Part shown: positions 7,901 to 15,719 of the stretch, one piece after another
Layout: each line of letters starts with the position of its first letter
Position numbering within the stretch: the first letter of the stretch is position 1
Assembly: GCF_001629705.1 (NCBI RefSeq)
Contig: NZ_CP015378.1
Span: 1,488,001 to 1,552,000 of the forward strand
Source of the DNA: Fictibacillus phosphorivorans
Lineage (GTDB): Bacteria > Bacillota > Bacilli > Bacillales > Fictibacillaceae
Reading direction: 5' to 3'
DNA length: 64,000 nt
Program-made: the position numbers and the translations under genes
The notes under the pieces: generated by a model
Database searches by the model: none
Seen by the model: the letters and a program-made list of their open reading frames with translations, nothing else
What the model was told of the DNA's origin: nothing

Positions 7901-8050
7901 GTTGGATTTATTAGGTTTCCATGTTACTTTGCCGCATGAGCTGCAGCCCTTTTTTACAGGAGGATTTATCAAAGACTGATTCTTTCCTGCATTGTTCAAT
8001 TTCTTTGTCTTGATCTCAGCATAAAGCTTTTGTAGATCTTCTTTATTCAC
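7898..8050 (-). CDS. Small 50-residue protein with a CxxC knuckle
   Basis: A short reading frame from GTG at 8050, preceded by GAGGAGAG, to TAA at 7898. The peptide begins MNKEDLQKLYAEIKTKKLN, a probable helix, and ends with a basic segment holding CSSCGK at residues 36-41, which could bind a metal or form disulfides. I do not recognise the family. It ends in the sat-cysC terminator and lies downstream of the 324-residue gene in the same direction, separated by about 50 bases, so the two may be cotranscribed. The good ribosome site and tidy ending at a terminator support it being real. Confidence 0.55.
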   Translation of the reverse strand: MNKEDLQKLYAEIKTKKLNNAGKNQSLINPPVKKGCSSCGKVTWKPNKSN

Positions 8051-8100
8051 GTATGATCTCTCCTCTTAATTGAATATCTTAGCGCAATGCCATTATATTC

Positions 8101-9075
8101 TCAATCAGAGGACGGGGTGTTCTTATTCGGTTGAAATGGTCGAATGACTGATGTTTTCTTTGATTCAGCCGTATTTCTATTAAAAGGTTGGATCGTCTTT
8201 TCAGTAGCGCTGTTTGATTTAAAAGGACTGATCGGACTTGCATTTCTTGATAATGACTTGACTTGTTCATAGGGCTTTGGAATCTGGTTGGTGATGAGTG
8301 AACCAGCAGAAGAAAACGGTCGAATTTGCGGAACAGTCGCTTTTGGTGTATCTAATCTTCTGTTAACAGGCTTCTGTTCAGTTGCCTCATAAAAAAGATC
8401 TTCCCTCTTGTTTTGTACAGGAGAAGAAGGCGAGGACTTCTGATTAACTTCCACAATCGGACTTTCATCCATTTCATCTACTATTGGGATTTGAGCGGCT
8501 GCAAAGTAAGAGTTAATAGGCTTTAAGACTTTGTTCGCACATGAAAAGAATGTGGATTCTGAAACGGAAGAAAGAGATTCAAATGAAACGCGTAGAAAGG
8601 TTTGAATGACCAAATAACTGATCCATTCTACAACTTTCTCTTCATAAGAAGGTTGGACCGCTAAGAAGAGAGGTCCATCTTTTCTTTTTAATGTGATTCC
8701 CTTGTGAATACCCGCTTGAACGGGCAACCTGAATGTAGGAGAAGGGTTTAAATAATACAGTTGTTTTTCAGGTGTATTCAGTGCCAGTGGCATAGGATGA
8801 CCGCTATGGAAATCTACATAAAAACGGTGATCACATTTAACATGGTCATCGGTTGTCATCCTGATCCCTGTATGGCTCAAGTGCTGATGGAGTTCTCTAA
8901 CTTTCTTTTGTGATAGCCCTTGAATACCAAACATAAATGTAGAAAGAGCGCCTGAAATCGTTTCTCCATCATCCGAGATCTGTAATCCCCAATAAGGCAA
9001 TAAAAGACTTAATGCCTCATATTCTATAGATGATAACTCACATACCTTCTGATCTTGATACCAGATTGGTCTCAT
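8101..9075 (-). CDS. Hypothetical protein, 324 residues
   Basis: The ATG at 9075 follows AAGGAGGAAGG. Residues 1-190 look folded, with mixed hydrophobic strands and WISYLVIQTFL near 155-165. Residues 200-324 are low-complexity, rich in Pro, Ser, Lys, Asn and Gln, with repeated RPF/QPF/SPF-type segments (IRPFSSA, ISPFKS, IQPFNR, IRPFQP), typical of a flexible tail. There is no signal peptide or clear membrane helix. I do not recognise the family. It is divergent from another probable spore-type gene at 9196 and lies in a region of coat-like genes, so a spore-surface role is a guess from context. Confidence 0.55.
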   Translation of the reverse strand: MRPIWYQDQKVCELSSIEYEALSLLLPYWGLQISDDGETISGALSTFMFGIQGLSQKKVRELHQHLSHTGIRMTTDDHVKCDHRFYVDFHSGHPMPLALNTPEKQLYYLNPSPTFRLPVQAGIHKGITLKRKDGPLFLAVQPSYEEKVVEWISYLVIQTFLRVSFESLSSVSESTFFSCANKVLKPINSYFAAAQIPIVDEMDESPIVEVNQKSSPSSPVQNKREDLFYEATEQKPVNRRLDTPKATVPQIRPFSSAGSLITNQIPKPYEQVKSLSRNASPISPFKSNSATEKTIQPFNRNTAESKKTSVIRPFQPNKNTPSSD

Positions 9076-9195
9076 GATACCTTCCTCCTTAACGCTTATC
9101 TATAAAAATAGGCTTTCGTTCTTGTGTCATAACCCACTCTATTTCCATAGTATGTATGGAATCTTCAGATCATGATGAGGAAAGGAAGGGAAACA

Positions 9196-10311
9196 ATGGG
9201 AAATAATCATAAACACTTGCAGGATGAGTGTATCCGCGTTCAGAAAGTTTACGACTGGGTGACTGATACACTAAACGTAAGAAAGACCGTTTCTTTTACT
9301 CCTGAACAAATCGTAGCTATAGAAGAAGCATTGGATGATCCTTCACGCCGACCGTTAAGATTAGTTACGAAAGTACCTAAAACTCCTCCAGCATTCCCGC
9401 TAACAGGTGAAACAAGTGAAGCAGCATGCCCTGAACTATATCTATGCGAGCAAGTTGGAGAAAAGAGAGATGTTACTGTAGCACTTCACGGAGGTTTTTC
9501 TGAAGCACAGCTAGTAGAGCTACTCTTTACAACAGATATCAAAGTTCAAGTTGTAGACCGTAACGGAGTAATCGTTGTAGAACAGTTGGTTAATGCATCC
9601 GTATTTGAATCTTTCGTGTTGTGTTATCCAGATGGAACAGACTTATATTGCCGCATAACTAAAATCTTTGCTCGCATCCCAACAGGAACGGTATTGTTGA
9701 ATAGTCCATCTCCAACTTCATTCGTTGTAGACATTACGTTCTGTGTGGATATCCAAGTTGAAGCAGAAGTTAAACTAGAGGTACTAGCGAAGTTCTGCTC
9801 ACCTCGTGAAAATGACCTAAATGCAGAGGAAAGCGAGGGAGAAATGTGTCCAGAGGTAGTGTTTCCGCAACAATGCCCGGACATATATCCCAGGCCAGGC
9901 TGCCTGTGTAGATCACGAGGAACTGCTAGCGGATTAACGTGTGAAGAGGATGGAGCTTCAGAAGCTGGCAGAGTAACGATATCGGTTGAAATCTGCCCGA
10001 ATTATAACCTGTCAGGAAGCAGATTCCAATTATCTTTAAACGATACAGGATATACAGCTACTGAATTCACTCAAGATACTCTCAGCTGTGATGAATATGC
10101 TGGTGGACTAAGATTAACTGTTTCAGGAAGAGGAACGCTGGATGCTTCTGGTGAACAGTATAAGTTTAACCTAGCTATTGTCGAGACAGCAGATGGAAAT
10201 CAATTTGAGGTAGAACTTATTGACAGAGCAGGAAATAAGGTATTTACTACGGGTGTTGTAAAAGCAGATTCTGGAGAAATCGCTATAGAAAATTGCTTAC
10301 AACATCAATAA
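9196..10311 (+). CDS. Cys-containing two-part hypothetical protein, probable spore-associated
   Basis: The ATG at 9196 is chosen because GAAGGG sits 5 bases upstream; an ATG at 9172 would lie before that site. The product is 371 residues. The N-terminal part (about 1-210) begins MGNNHKHLQDECIRVQKVYD and is rich in beta-strand patterns (VDITFCVDIQVEAEVKLEV). A Cys-rich linker at about 220-250 (CPEVVF, CPDIYPRPGCLCRS) leads to a beta-rich C-terminal domain. The CIRVQKVYDWV opening recurs in Bacillus proteins that I associate with coat or exosporium, but I cannot name the family with certainty. A terminator follows at once, so it is probably monocistronic. Confidence 0.6.
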   Translation: MGNNHKHLQDECIRVQKVYDWVTDTLNVRKTVSFTPEQIVAIEEALDDPSRRPLRLVTKVPKTPPAFPLTGETSEAACPELYLCEQVGEKRDVTVALHGGFSEAQLVELLFTTDIKVQVVDRNGVIVVEQLVNASVFESFVLCYPDGTDLYCRITKIFARIPTGTVLLNSPSPTSFVVDITFCVDIQVEAEVKLEVLAKFCSPRENDLNAEESEGEMCPEVVFPQQCPDIYPRPGCLCRSRGTASGLTCEEDGASEAGRVTISVEICPNYNLSGSRFQLSLNDTGYTATEFTQDTLSCDEYAGGLRLTVSGRGTLDASGEQYKFNLAIVETADGNQFEVELIDRAGNKVFTTGVVKADSGEIAIENCLQHQ

Positions 10312-10329
10312 TGAATAGATCTGAAGAAC

Positions 10330-10366
10330 AGAAAGACCTGAAGGCAATCGCCTCGGGTCTTTCTTG
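10330..10366 (+). terminator. Terminator of the 371-residue gene
   Basis: AGAAAGACC, GA and GGC pair with GCC, TC and GGTCTTTCT around AATC, with small mismatches, ending in a short T-rich tract. Confidence 0.75.
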
Positions 10367-10384
10367 TTCATGAAAAAAAAGTGA

Positions 10385-10411
10385 ACGAATAATAATAGCT
10401 TACATACAATA
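10385..10411 (+). promoter_or_regulatory. Candidate sigma-K promoter
   Basis: AC at 10385-10386, exactly 16 bases, then CATACAATA at 10403-10411: a full match to the sigma-K consensus. It ends 35 bases before the ATG at 10446, leaving room for a short leader with the ribosome site. Confidence 0.5.
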
Positions 10412-10445
10412 GGGAAAGAGCCTAATTATGCAAGGGGGAAGATGC

Positions 10446-11336
10446 ATGGGGACAAAGGATAAATTAAGTTATGAGCGGCTCGTTTCTAGGGTGGACTATT
10501 ACAAGGAAAAAGCACTTGATCTTGAAAAAAAGCTCGTATTCGCTGAAGAGACCATCGAAAGACTTGAAAAAGAGACGAACAATGATCGATCTCTTAAGAT
10601 AATTGAAGAAAACGAAAAGGAACTTCTAGCACTAAGAAAACAAGTTGAAGAACTCACAAAAAAATTAAGGCGTTTAGAAGAGCATGAGATGGAAAAAAGG
10701 ATGCAGAGCTACGAAGAATTATTGAAGAGCATTCAAGATGAAATGAACGATAAAGACCAACAGATCGACCTGTATCAACAACGTATCAAAAGTATGGAAA
10801 AGCGGATCAACATTAACCGCACATCTGAACCGGTCTTTGAAGAGCTCGATACTGACAATAATCATTCAGAACCTCAGAAAAAAGAAGGATTCAATAGTGC
10901 GTGCTATTTCGACTATTCGGTAATTTTCACAAAAGATAAGAAGGGCTTTATTAGAGGTTCGTTCTTTATCGAGAATACTGGGACAGAGACATTGGAGAAT
11001 CCTTATATTTGTTTCAGATTTCAACCTGCAGAGGCTTGTGCGTTAAAAGGGAAAATCATCTCTTTGATCGCATCACCTACACAGGAAGAGATGACACAGT
11101 CTATTTGGATGTACATGGATAATGAGTGGGCAGAAAAAGCTAAAGAACGGGGAGAAATGTGGATCTGCCCGTTACGTGAAACCACATTTAAAAGTGGTGA
11201 TAAACTCTCTTTGGATGATTTCCAGATTCCTTTTAAGAGTGGGATCGATGATAACATTACGGTAGAAGCATTTGTTTATTTTCATAAACAAAATTATCGA
11301 ACAAAAGCAGTTAATCATATAGCGATTAACTTTTAG
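10446..11336 (+). CDS. Coiled-coil protein with a C-terminal beta domain, unknown function
   Basis: The ATG at 10446 is favoured over one at 10428 because AAGGGGGAA lies between them. The product is 296 residues. Residues 1 to about 135 are almost entirely charged heptad-like helix (repeated EKELLALRKQVEELTKKLRR-type segments), a long coiled coil. Residues about 155-296 form a compact domain starting ACYFDYSVIF, with aromatic and strand-rich segments and an acidic C-terminal half. There is no signal peptide, so it is cytoplasmic, perhaps in the mother cell. A full sigma-K-type promoter motif lies directly upstream. The family is unknown to me. Assembly into coat layers through the coiled coil is inference. 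Confidence 0.6.
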   Translation: MGTKDKLSYERLVSRVDYYKEKALDLEKKLVFAEETIERLEKETNNDRSLKIIEENEKELLALRKQVEELTKKLRRLEEHEMEKRMQSYEELLKSIQDEMNDKDQQIDLYQQRIKSMEKRININRTSEPVFEELDTDNNHSEPQKKEGFNSACYFDYSVIFTKDKKGFIRGSFFIENTGTETLENPYICFRFQPAEACALKGKIISLIASPTQEEMTQSIWMYMDNEWAEKAKERGEMWICPLRETTFKSGDKLSLDDFQIPFKSGIDDNITVEAFVYFHKQNYRTKAVNHIAINF

Positions 11337-11350
11337 TGAGACAGCCTATA

Positions 11351-11377
11351 ACCAACTCGTCAGACTTGCATATGATG
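11351..11377 (+). promoter_or_regulatory. Candidate sigma-K promoter of the SSKHES-repeat gene
   Basis: AC at 11351-11352, 16 bases, then CATATGATG at 11369-11377, one base off CATAnnnTA. The ribosome site GAGGAGG follows at about 11386, giving a very short leader. Confidence 0.35.
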
Positions 11378-11399
11378 TACTATACGAGGAGGTTGTAAC

Positions 11400-11762
11400 A
11401 TGGAAGATTGTTATTATTGTAAAAGGAAGAAGAAGAAGCATAAAAAACATAAGAAGGTTTATGCTGATAAAGTAATCATCAAAGCAGATAAAGTTATCAT
11501 TCATGAAAAGAAGGTAGAGTGCGAATCAAGCTCTAGCAAATGGGAGTCTAGTCATAAACATGAGTCTAGCCACAAACATGAGTCATCTTCTAAACATGAA
11601 TCTAGCTCAAAGCATGAGTCTAGCTCAAAGCATGAGTCTAGCTCAAAGCATGAATCTAGCTCAAAGCATGAATCTTCTTCAAAACATGAATCTTCTTCTA
11701 GCTCAAGCTCAAGTTCCAGCTCAAGCTCTAGCAATAGCTGCCATTATGATCCTTGGATCTAA
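11400..11762 (+). CDS. Low-complexity Ser/Lys/His/Glu repeat protein, probable spore coat component
   Basis: A 120-residue protein. The N-terminus MEDCYYCKRKKKKHKKHKK has a CxxC and a strongly basic run. A short duplicated segment (ADKVIIKADKVIIHEKK) comes next, then from about residue 53 eight six-residue units of the type KHESSS, and the chain ends in a pure serine run and SCHYDPWI. Such composition resembles Bacillus coat proteins of the CotB/CotG kind, where Ser- and Lys-rich repeats are phosphorylated; no sequence homology is claimed. GAGGAGG precedes the ATG and a strong terminator follows. The Ser/His/Lys repeats could be modified or bind metal, which is inference. Confidence 0.65.
   Translation: MEDCYYCKRKKKKHKKHKKVYADKVIIKADKVIIHEKKVECESSSSKWESSHKHESSHKHESSSKHESSSKHESSSKHESSSKHESSSKHESSSKHESSSSSSSSSSSSSSNSCHYDPWI
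11556..11699 (+). repeat. Eight in-frame 18-bp tandem repeats
   Basis: Units start at 11556, 11574, 11592, 11610, 11628, 11646, 11664 and 11682. Each begins AAACATGA or AAGCATGA and encodes KHES plus two Ser (one unit ends Ser-His). The central units are nearly identical in bases, so copy number probably changes by slippage or recombination. Confidence 0.9.
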
Positions 11763-11780
11763 GCAATCCAAATGTTTCTT

Positions 11781-11812
11781 TAGAGTACTCTCAACGGAGT
11801 GCTCTTTTTTTT
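11781..11812 (+). terminator. Terminator of the SSKHES-repeat gene
   Basis: AGAGTACTC pairs with GGAGTGCTCT around TCAAC, followed by eight T residues. Confidence 0.85.
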
Positions 11813-11890
11813 AGTAGTGCACTTATAAAACATAGATTTAGAAGGAATAGGGTAAGAAATATAGAAGTAATGATAAAGGAGAGGATTTTG

Positions 11891-12118
11891 ATGGGATATA
11901 TCTTGCCGTACTTACCCATTCAGCAGATGCAATATGCCAGTAGGATGGAAAAAGCCGAAAGAGGATTACCTGTTGTTGCTAGTGTTCCTCCTATTCAAAA
12001 TGAAGATGTACGTTCCTTTCAGCAAAAGAAGAGTTTAACTTTTGAAGAAAAAAACAGCTTTAATCAAATTTTAAGTGAAATAGAAGGTAAAGGACTCATA
12101 ATCAACGAAACCATATGA
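11891..12118 (+). CDS. Small hypothetical protein, 75 residues
   Basis: The ATG at 11891 follows AAAGGAGAGG. The peptide begins MGYILPYLPIQQMQYASRME and contains a probable C-terminal helix (SFNQILSEIEGKGL). The hydrophobic N-terminus is too short and Pro-rich for a membrane helix. I recognise no domain. It sits alone between two terminators, so it is a single-gene transcript. Position among coat-like genes hints at a sporulation role but nothing in the sequence proves it. Confidence 0.6.
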   Translation: MGYILPYLPIQQMQYASRMEKAERGLPVVASVPPIQNEDVRSFQQKKSLTFEEKNSFNQILSEIEGKGLIINETI

Positions 12119-12133
12119 TGGTTTCTTTTTTTG
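12107..12133 (+). terminator. Terminator of the 75-residue gene
   Basis: GAAACCAT pairs with ATGGTTTC around ATG, then seven T residues. The gene's last codons lie in the left arm. Confidence 0.75.
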
Positions 12134-12163
12134 TTCATAACATAAAGACTTGGAGTGTTTATC

Positions 12164-13078
12164 ATGGAATTCGTTGAACTTTCAACAGGATGTTATTATT
12201 TTAAGGGTGCTGTTAATATAGGGTATATCGTGTCTGAAGATAAGAACAAAGGTATGTTAATAGATGCTGGCCTAGAATCATCAGCAGCGAAAAAAGTGAT
12301 AAAGCAACTTCGAAGTGAAGAGCTTCCGTTAACTCATCTATTTATTACTCATGCACATGCCGACCATTTTGGCGGAGCTTTTTATATACAACAAAACTAT
12401 GATGTACATACAATCGCGCCTGCACTAGAAGAAGCGATCATGAGTAATCCAATACTAGAACCGATCTATTTATCTCAAGGAAATTCCCCGTTAAGAGAAA
12501 TGCGGAATAAATTTTTAGAAGCACCAGCTATACGAATTGATGAAATTTGTTCAGAAGGCTATTTAGAAGCATTTCCAGAAGTTCAAATTATACATCTTCC
12601 TGGTCATAGTTATAATCAACATGGTATCTTGTTCCGTGGTATTTTATATGCAGCCGATGCTTTTTTAGGAAAAGATGTGCTCCAAAAGCATAAGATTCCT
12701 TTTATAGTTGATGCAAGTGAAAACATAGCAACCCTTCACAAGTTAAAGATGATGCATGTAGAAGGAATGGTACCCGGACATGGTAACGATGTAACCGAGT
12801 ACAAAGATGTTATTCAAAATAACATCCTTATCCACGAGAAAATTACGTTAGACGTTCAGAATGTTGTTAACCAATCAGGTAATTCTGGAATATCATTTGA
12901 GAATATCGTAGCGTCCATGCTAACGAAATACGAAGTTGAACCGGCAAATTTAGGTTCATATTCTTTGTTTCGAACGGCCATCTCTGCACATGTTATTCAA
13001 TTGCTAGCGAACGAAAGTGCAGTATATAAGATAACTGGTGGCAAACTTGTTATTTTTTCGGCTTTGTACAAGGCATGA
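12164..13078 (+). CDS. MBL-fold metallo-hydrolase
   Basis: The ATG at 12164 follows TTGGAG. The product is 304 residues. The metallo-beta-lactamase zinc motif THAHADHFGG (HxHxDH) is at about residues 65-74, a second zinc histidine is in LPGHSYNQHG, and a third in VPGHGND. A C-terminal helical region (about 220-304) resembles the winged-helix tail of the lactamase B2 / SoxH-like subgroup. Substrates in this group are thioesters or other hydrolysable metabolites and cannot be assigned here. Its last 29 bases overlap the convergent YetF-family gene. Confidence 0.8.
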   Translation: MEFVELSTGCYYFKGAVNIGYIVSEDKNKGMLIDAGLESSAAKKVIKQLRSEELPLTHLFITHAHADHFGGAFYIQQNYDVHTIAPALEEAIMSNPILEPIYLSQGNSPLREMRNKFLEAPAIRIDEICSEGYLEAFPEVQIIHLPGHSYNQHGILFRGILYAADAFLGKDVLQKHKIPFIVDASENIATLHKLKMMHVEGMVPGHGNDVTEYKDVIQNNILIHEKITLDVQNVVNQSGNSGISFENIVASMLTKYEVEPANLGSYSLFRTAISAHVIQLLANESAVYKITGGKLVIFSALYKA

Positions 13079-13745
13079 TTAACAATTTACCTTCTGAGAA
13101 TTCTGCATATACAACTTCTTTTATATCCGAATAGCCTTGTTTGTGAATTTGTTCTAAAAGTTTATTTCTTGAAAGCCCTGCTGTTGAAAGGTTATCGTGG
13201 TTTAGTTCACCATCTAATATGAGAGTAATCGGTAATTCTGGCTGCTCCTGACTTTGTAGGTTCAAATCCTGTCTGTTTGGCGGGCCGTATTGGTATTTAG
13301 GCAATATACTTAACGATCCGTTAGATTCTAAAATGGCATACTCGACTTCTCTTAAACCAAAAAATCCTTTTTGTCTTACTAAGTTTTGAAGTTGGTTGAT
13401 GTCTAGTTTACTCTTTTTTAGCATATCACGATCGATCAGTCCGTTCCGTATGACGATAGTGGGTGCGCCTTCTAAAAATTTTCGTGTTCCCTTAAATTTC
13501 TGAGAAATAATTTCAACAATATAAACCATGGATCCCCAAACCACAATCGCATACAAGATGACGAATATAGAAGTCTCATCATCATACATAGCATTACCAA
13601 CTAATTCACCCAAGAAAATCGATGAAATAAAATCAAAGGGTGTTATTTGTGAGATCTGCGTTTTTCCTAATACTTTTGTTAACAAAAAGAGAGCGATAAA
13701 CCCTACGATTAGTTCGGTCGTCAATTGCCCAACATGAATGTCCAT
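13050..13745 (-). CDS. YetF/DUF421 family membrane protein
   Basis: The ATG at 13745 (MDIHVGQLTTELIVGFIALF) has GAGGAG about 9 bases upstream; three codons earlier in frame lie past that site. The product is 231 residues. About three membrane helices lie in residues 8-85, then the conserved cytoplasmic domain with KFLEGAPTIVIRNG, a DUF421 hallmark. B. subtilis relatives (YetF, YdfS, YrbG, YkjA) are linked to sporulation and phospholipid-related functions, but biochemistry is poorly known. The 3' end overlaps the convergent MBL gene by 29 bases. Confidence 0.82.
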   Translation of the reverse strand: MDIHVGQLTTELIVGFIALFLLTKVLGKTQISQITPFDFISSIFLGELVGNAMYDDETSIFVILYAIVVWGSMVYIVEIISQKFKGTRKFLEGAPTIVIRNGLIDRDMLKKSKLDINQLQNLVRQKGFFGLREVEYAILESNGSLSILPKYQYGPPNRQDLNLQSQEQPELPITLILDGELNHDNLSTAGLSRNKLLEQIHKQGYSDIKEVVYAEFSEGKLLIMPCTKPKK

Positions 13746-13810
13746 GAACCTTAGTCTCCTCAACGTACGTATTATTGTACAGTTTTGACGAAATTAGAGG
13801 GGAATAAACA

Positions 13811-13856
13811 ATAAAAGCATTGAAATCGCCACTACGACGACTTCAATGCTTTTTTC
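13811..13856 (-). terminator. Terminator of the yjcHGF group
   Basis: AAAAGCATTGAA at 13813-13824 pairs with TTCAATGCTTTT at 13842-13853. On the minus strand the yjcF stop codon lies in the loop and a T-rich run follows. Confidence 0.75.
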
Positions 13857-14266
13857 ATGGCTACATGCGGAATGTTAGCATCAAGAAAGGGTTCTTTTGA
13901 GGTTGTTACATAACCAAGCTTTTTATAAAAGTCTTCTGCTTGAGTTTGAGCATATAATATAAGGCTTGGTAAAGATCGTTCGACGGCAGCTGTTTGCATA
14001 GCGTTCATCAATTCTTCTCCCAGTCCTTTTTTTCGATGAGAAGATAAGATGCATACACGTTCTACTTTGCCTTCTCCATTAACTTCACGAAGTCTAGCCG
14101 CACCAACTGGTTTGTCTCCATCGTAAAGAACAAAATGCAGGGACGCATCTTCATTGTTATCAATCTCTTCTTTTTCATCAATCTGCTGTTCGCGAACGAA
14201 AACATCTTTTCTTACAGCTAGTGCATCTTGAAAACCTTGCTCGTTCGTTGTATACGTTTTAATCAA
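13832..14266 (-). CDS. yjcF: GNAT family N-acetyltransferase (YjcF-like)
   Basis: A 144-residue GNAT protein. The acetyl-CoA loop is in RVCILSSHRKKGLGEELMNA (R/Q-x-x-G-x-G/A type), followed by LILYAQTQAEDFYKKLGY, the usual beta-5/alpha-4 segment. It resembles B. subtilis YjcF, and the upstream neighbours match YjcG and YjcH in the same order. The acceptor substrate is unknown. Five bases separate it from yjcG, so they are cotranscribed. Its stop codon lies inside the terminator loop. Confidence 0.82.
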   Translation of the reverse strand: MIKTYTTNEQGFQDALAVRKDVFVREQQIDEKEEIDNNEDASLHFVLYDGDKPVGAARLREVNGEGKVERVCILSSHRKKGLGEELMNAMQTAAVERSLPSLILYAQTQAEDFYKKLGYVTTSKEPFLDANIPHVAMKKALKSS

Positions 14267-14271
14267 TCTTA

Positions 14272-14787
14272 TTAAACTCCTTTTCCAAGTCGAAATGTTT
14301 CATAGACCGTCCATGATCCGTTATCCAGTTGATAGAGAAGTTGGAAACGGTCGATTCGTTCTTCATGTTCGATGTCTATCATACGTAATCGTTCCAAAAC
14401 GTCTGAATGTTCTTCATCAGATAGTTTTTGTCCAAGTGTTAAATGCGGTACAAAATTGTATGGTTGTTGATGTTCAAGCGGACCAGAATATAACTGCTCA
14501 TGCAGTGATTTAATTTCATCAGCTTCATTAACTTTTAGAAAAATAACATTGTTAACAGGATGGAAAGATCCTACTTTATTAATCAAGATAGAAAAAGGAT
14601 CTATATTCTTTGCAACAGAAGAAATATAAGAAATTTGTTCTTGTATTTCTTCCTCAGTTGCCTCATAAGGCTCCTTAAGCGTAATGTGAGGTGCGATAAG
14701 GGCATAATGCGGGTCATACCGCTTTCGGTAGGAATTCACTTTATCTTGTAGATTTTTTGATGGAAAAATTGCGATACCGTATTTCAT
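14272..14787 (-). CDS. yjcG: 2H phosphoesterase superfamily protein (YjcG-like, 2'-5' RNA ligase fold)
   Basis: A 171-residue protein beginning [20 protein letters not shown]. The paired histidine motifs of the 2H family are visible as HITLKEP at about residues 34-40 and HLTLGQ at about 114-119. RBS GGAGGAAG precedes the ATG. Relatives hydrolyse or form 2',5' or cyclic phosphodiester bonds in RNA or nucleotides; the YjcG substrate is not established. It lies between yjcH and yjcF as in B. subtilis. Confidence 0.85.
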   Translation of the reverse strand: MKYGIAIFPSKNLQDKVNSYRKRYDPHYALIAPHITLKEPYEATEEEIQEQISYISSVAKNIDPFSILINKVGSFHPVNNVIFLKVNEADEIKSLHEQLYSGPLEHQQPYNFVPHLTLGQKLSDEEHSDVLERLRMIDIEHEERIDRFQLLYQLDNGSWTVYETFRLGKGV

Positions 14788-14846
14788 ATTTCTTCCTCCC
14801 TCATCTTTTGAACTAGTATACCAAATATTCTATTTATTTCCCACAG

Positions 14847-15578
14847 TTACTGGTCACTGTAAAGAAACCTTAACGCGGGAATTAAGTCTTTCTGCCAATT
14901 TACCCAGAGATGATTTCCTTGAAACTCGGCGTATTCATAATCCAGAGCCAAATTATTCAGTAGCTTATTCAGTTGTCTGTTAGGCGTTAAAAAATCTTTC
15001 GTTATTCCTTCAGGATTCGTAAATTGCTCTTCTTCATCACCTATTGAGTGATAAATGGTCAACGTTTGCATTTGTTCGATCGATGCAACGGTCTCAATAA
15101 GACTTTCAGGAACGTAAGGAGATTGTACGATTACTTTACCGAACGTGTTTGGATATAGAATACTAAGCTTAAATGCTATGTAACCACCTAGAGAATCACC
15201 GATTAAGCCCATACCCGCACCAAGTTGGAGTGTGTTAAACTTCTCATTAAGGTAAGAGGTAAGTTCGAATGCCATGAATCGGATGTAATTTTCGTGTTTT
15301 TCTCCTGTTGGATCATATTTTGCTTTTCGGTCTTCAATGCCTTTATGATTAACACCAACAATGATACAGCTCTGCAAATTTTCTTCTTCCATCAAACGAT
15401 CAGCGGTTTTAGCCAGCTTTCCTAACTGAAAGTAATCTCTGCCATCTTGGGCAATTAGGATCGGGTACTTCACGAGTGGAGTAAACTTTGCAGGCAAATA
15501 AATGAGTAAATCAATTTCTTCATCCAAGTAGTTGCTATATATCTTATCATCTGTGATTGAACCTTTAAGTATGGCCAT
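14847..15578 (-). CDS. yjcH: Alpha/beta-hydrolase esterase (YjcH-like)
   Basis: The ATG at 15578 follows AGGAGG with 8 bases between; frames upstream of it lack a ribosome site. The product is 243 residues of the esterase D / enterochelin-esterase-like family. The nucleophile elbow GDSLGG is at about residues 121-126, and the catalytic His is probably in QGNHLWVNW near the C-terminus. There is no signal peptide, so it acts in the cytoplasm. It is the first gene of yjcH-yjcG-yjcF. The substrate is unknown. Confidence 0.82.
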   Translation of the reverse strand: MAILKGSITDDKIYSNYLDEEIDLLIYLPAKFTPLVKYPILIAQDGRDYFQLGKLAKTADRLMEEENLQSCIIVGVNHKGIEDRKAKYDPTGEKHENYIRFMAFELTSYLNEKFNTLQLGAGMGLIGDSLGGYIAFKLSILYPNTFGKVIVQSPYVPESLIETVASIEQMQTLTIYHSIGDEEEQFTNPEGITKDFLTPNRQLNKLLNNLALDYEYAEFQGNHLWVNWQKDLIPALRFLYSDQ

Positions 15579-15719
15579 AAAAAGTACCTCCTGTGCTGAC
15601 AAATCTTTGAATTATAAGCGTTTTCATTCAACTCGTATTATTGTATCACATAATGATATAATGAAAGAATCAATTCGTTTTGCCAAAAGAGATCGAACAT
15701 TTAGAAGAGGTGAAGTCTG

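Noticed and set aside
9172..9195. Earlier ATG for the 371-residue protein
   Set aside because: It precedes the ribosome site GAAGGG that serves the ATG at 9196.
11556..11699. CRISPR array
   Set aside because: In-frame coding repeats without spacers.
11552..11814. Long open frames on both strands across the SSKHES repeat
   Set aside because: Repetitive products caused by the 18-bp period; only the frame from 11400 has a proper ribosome site and context.
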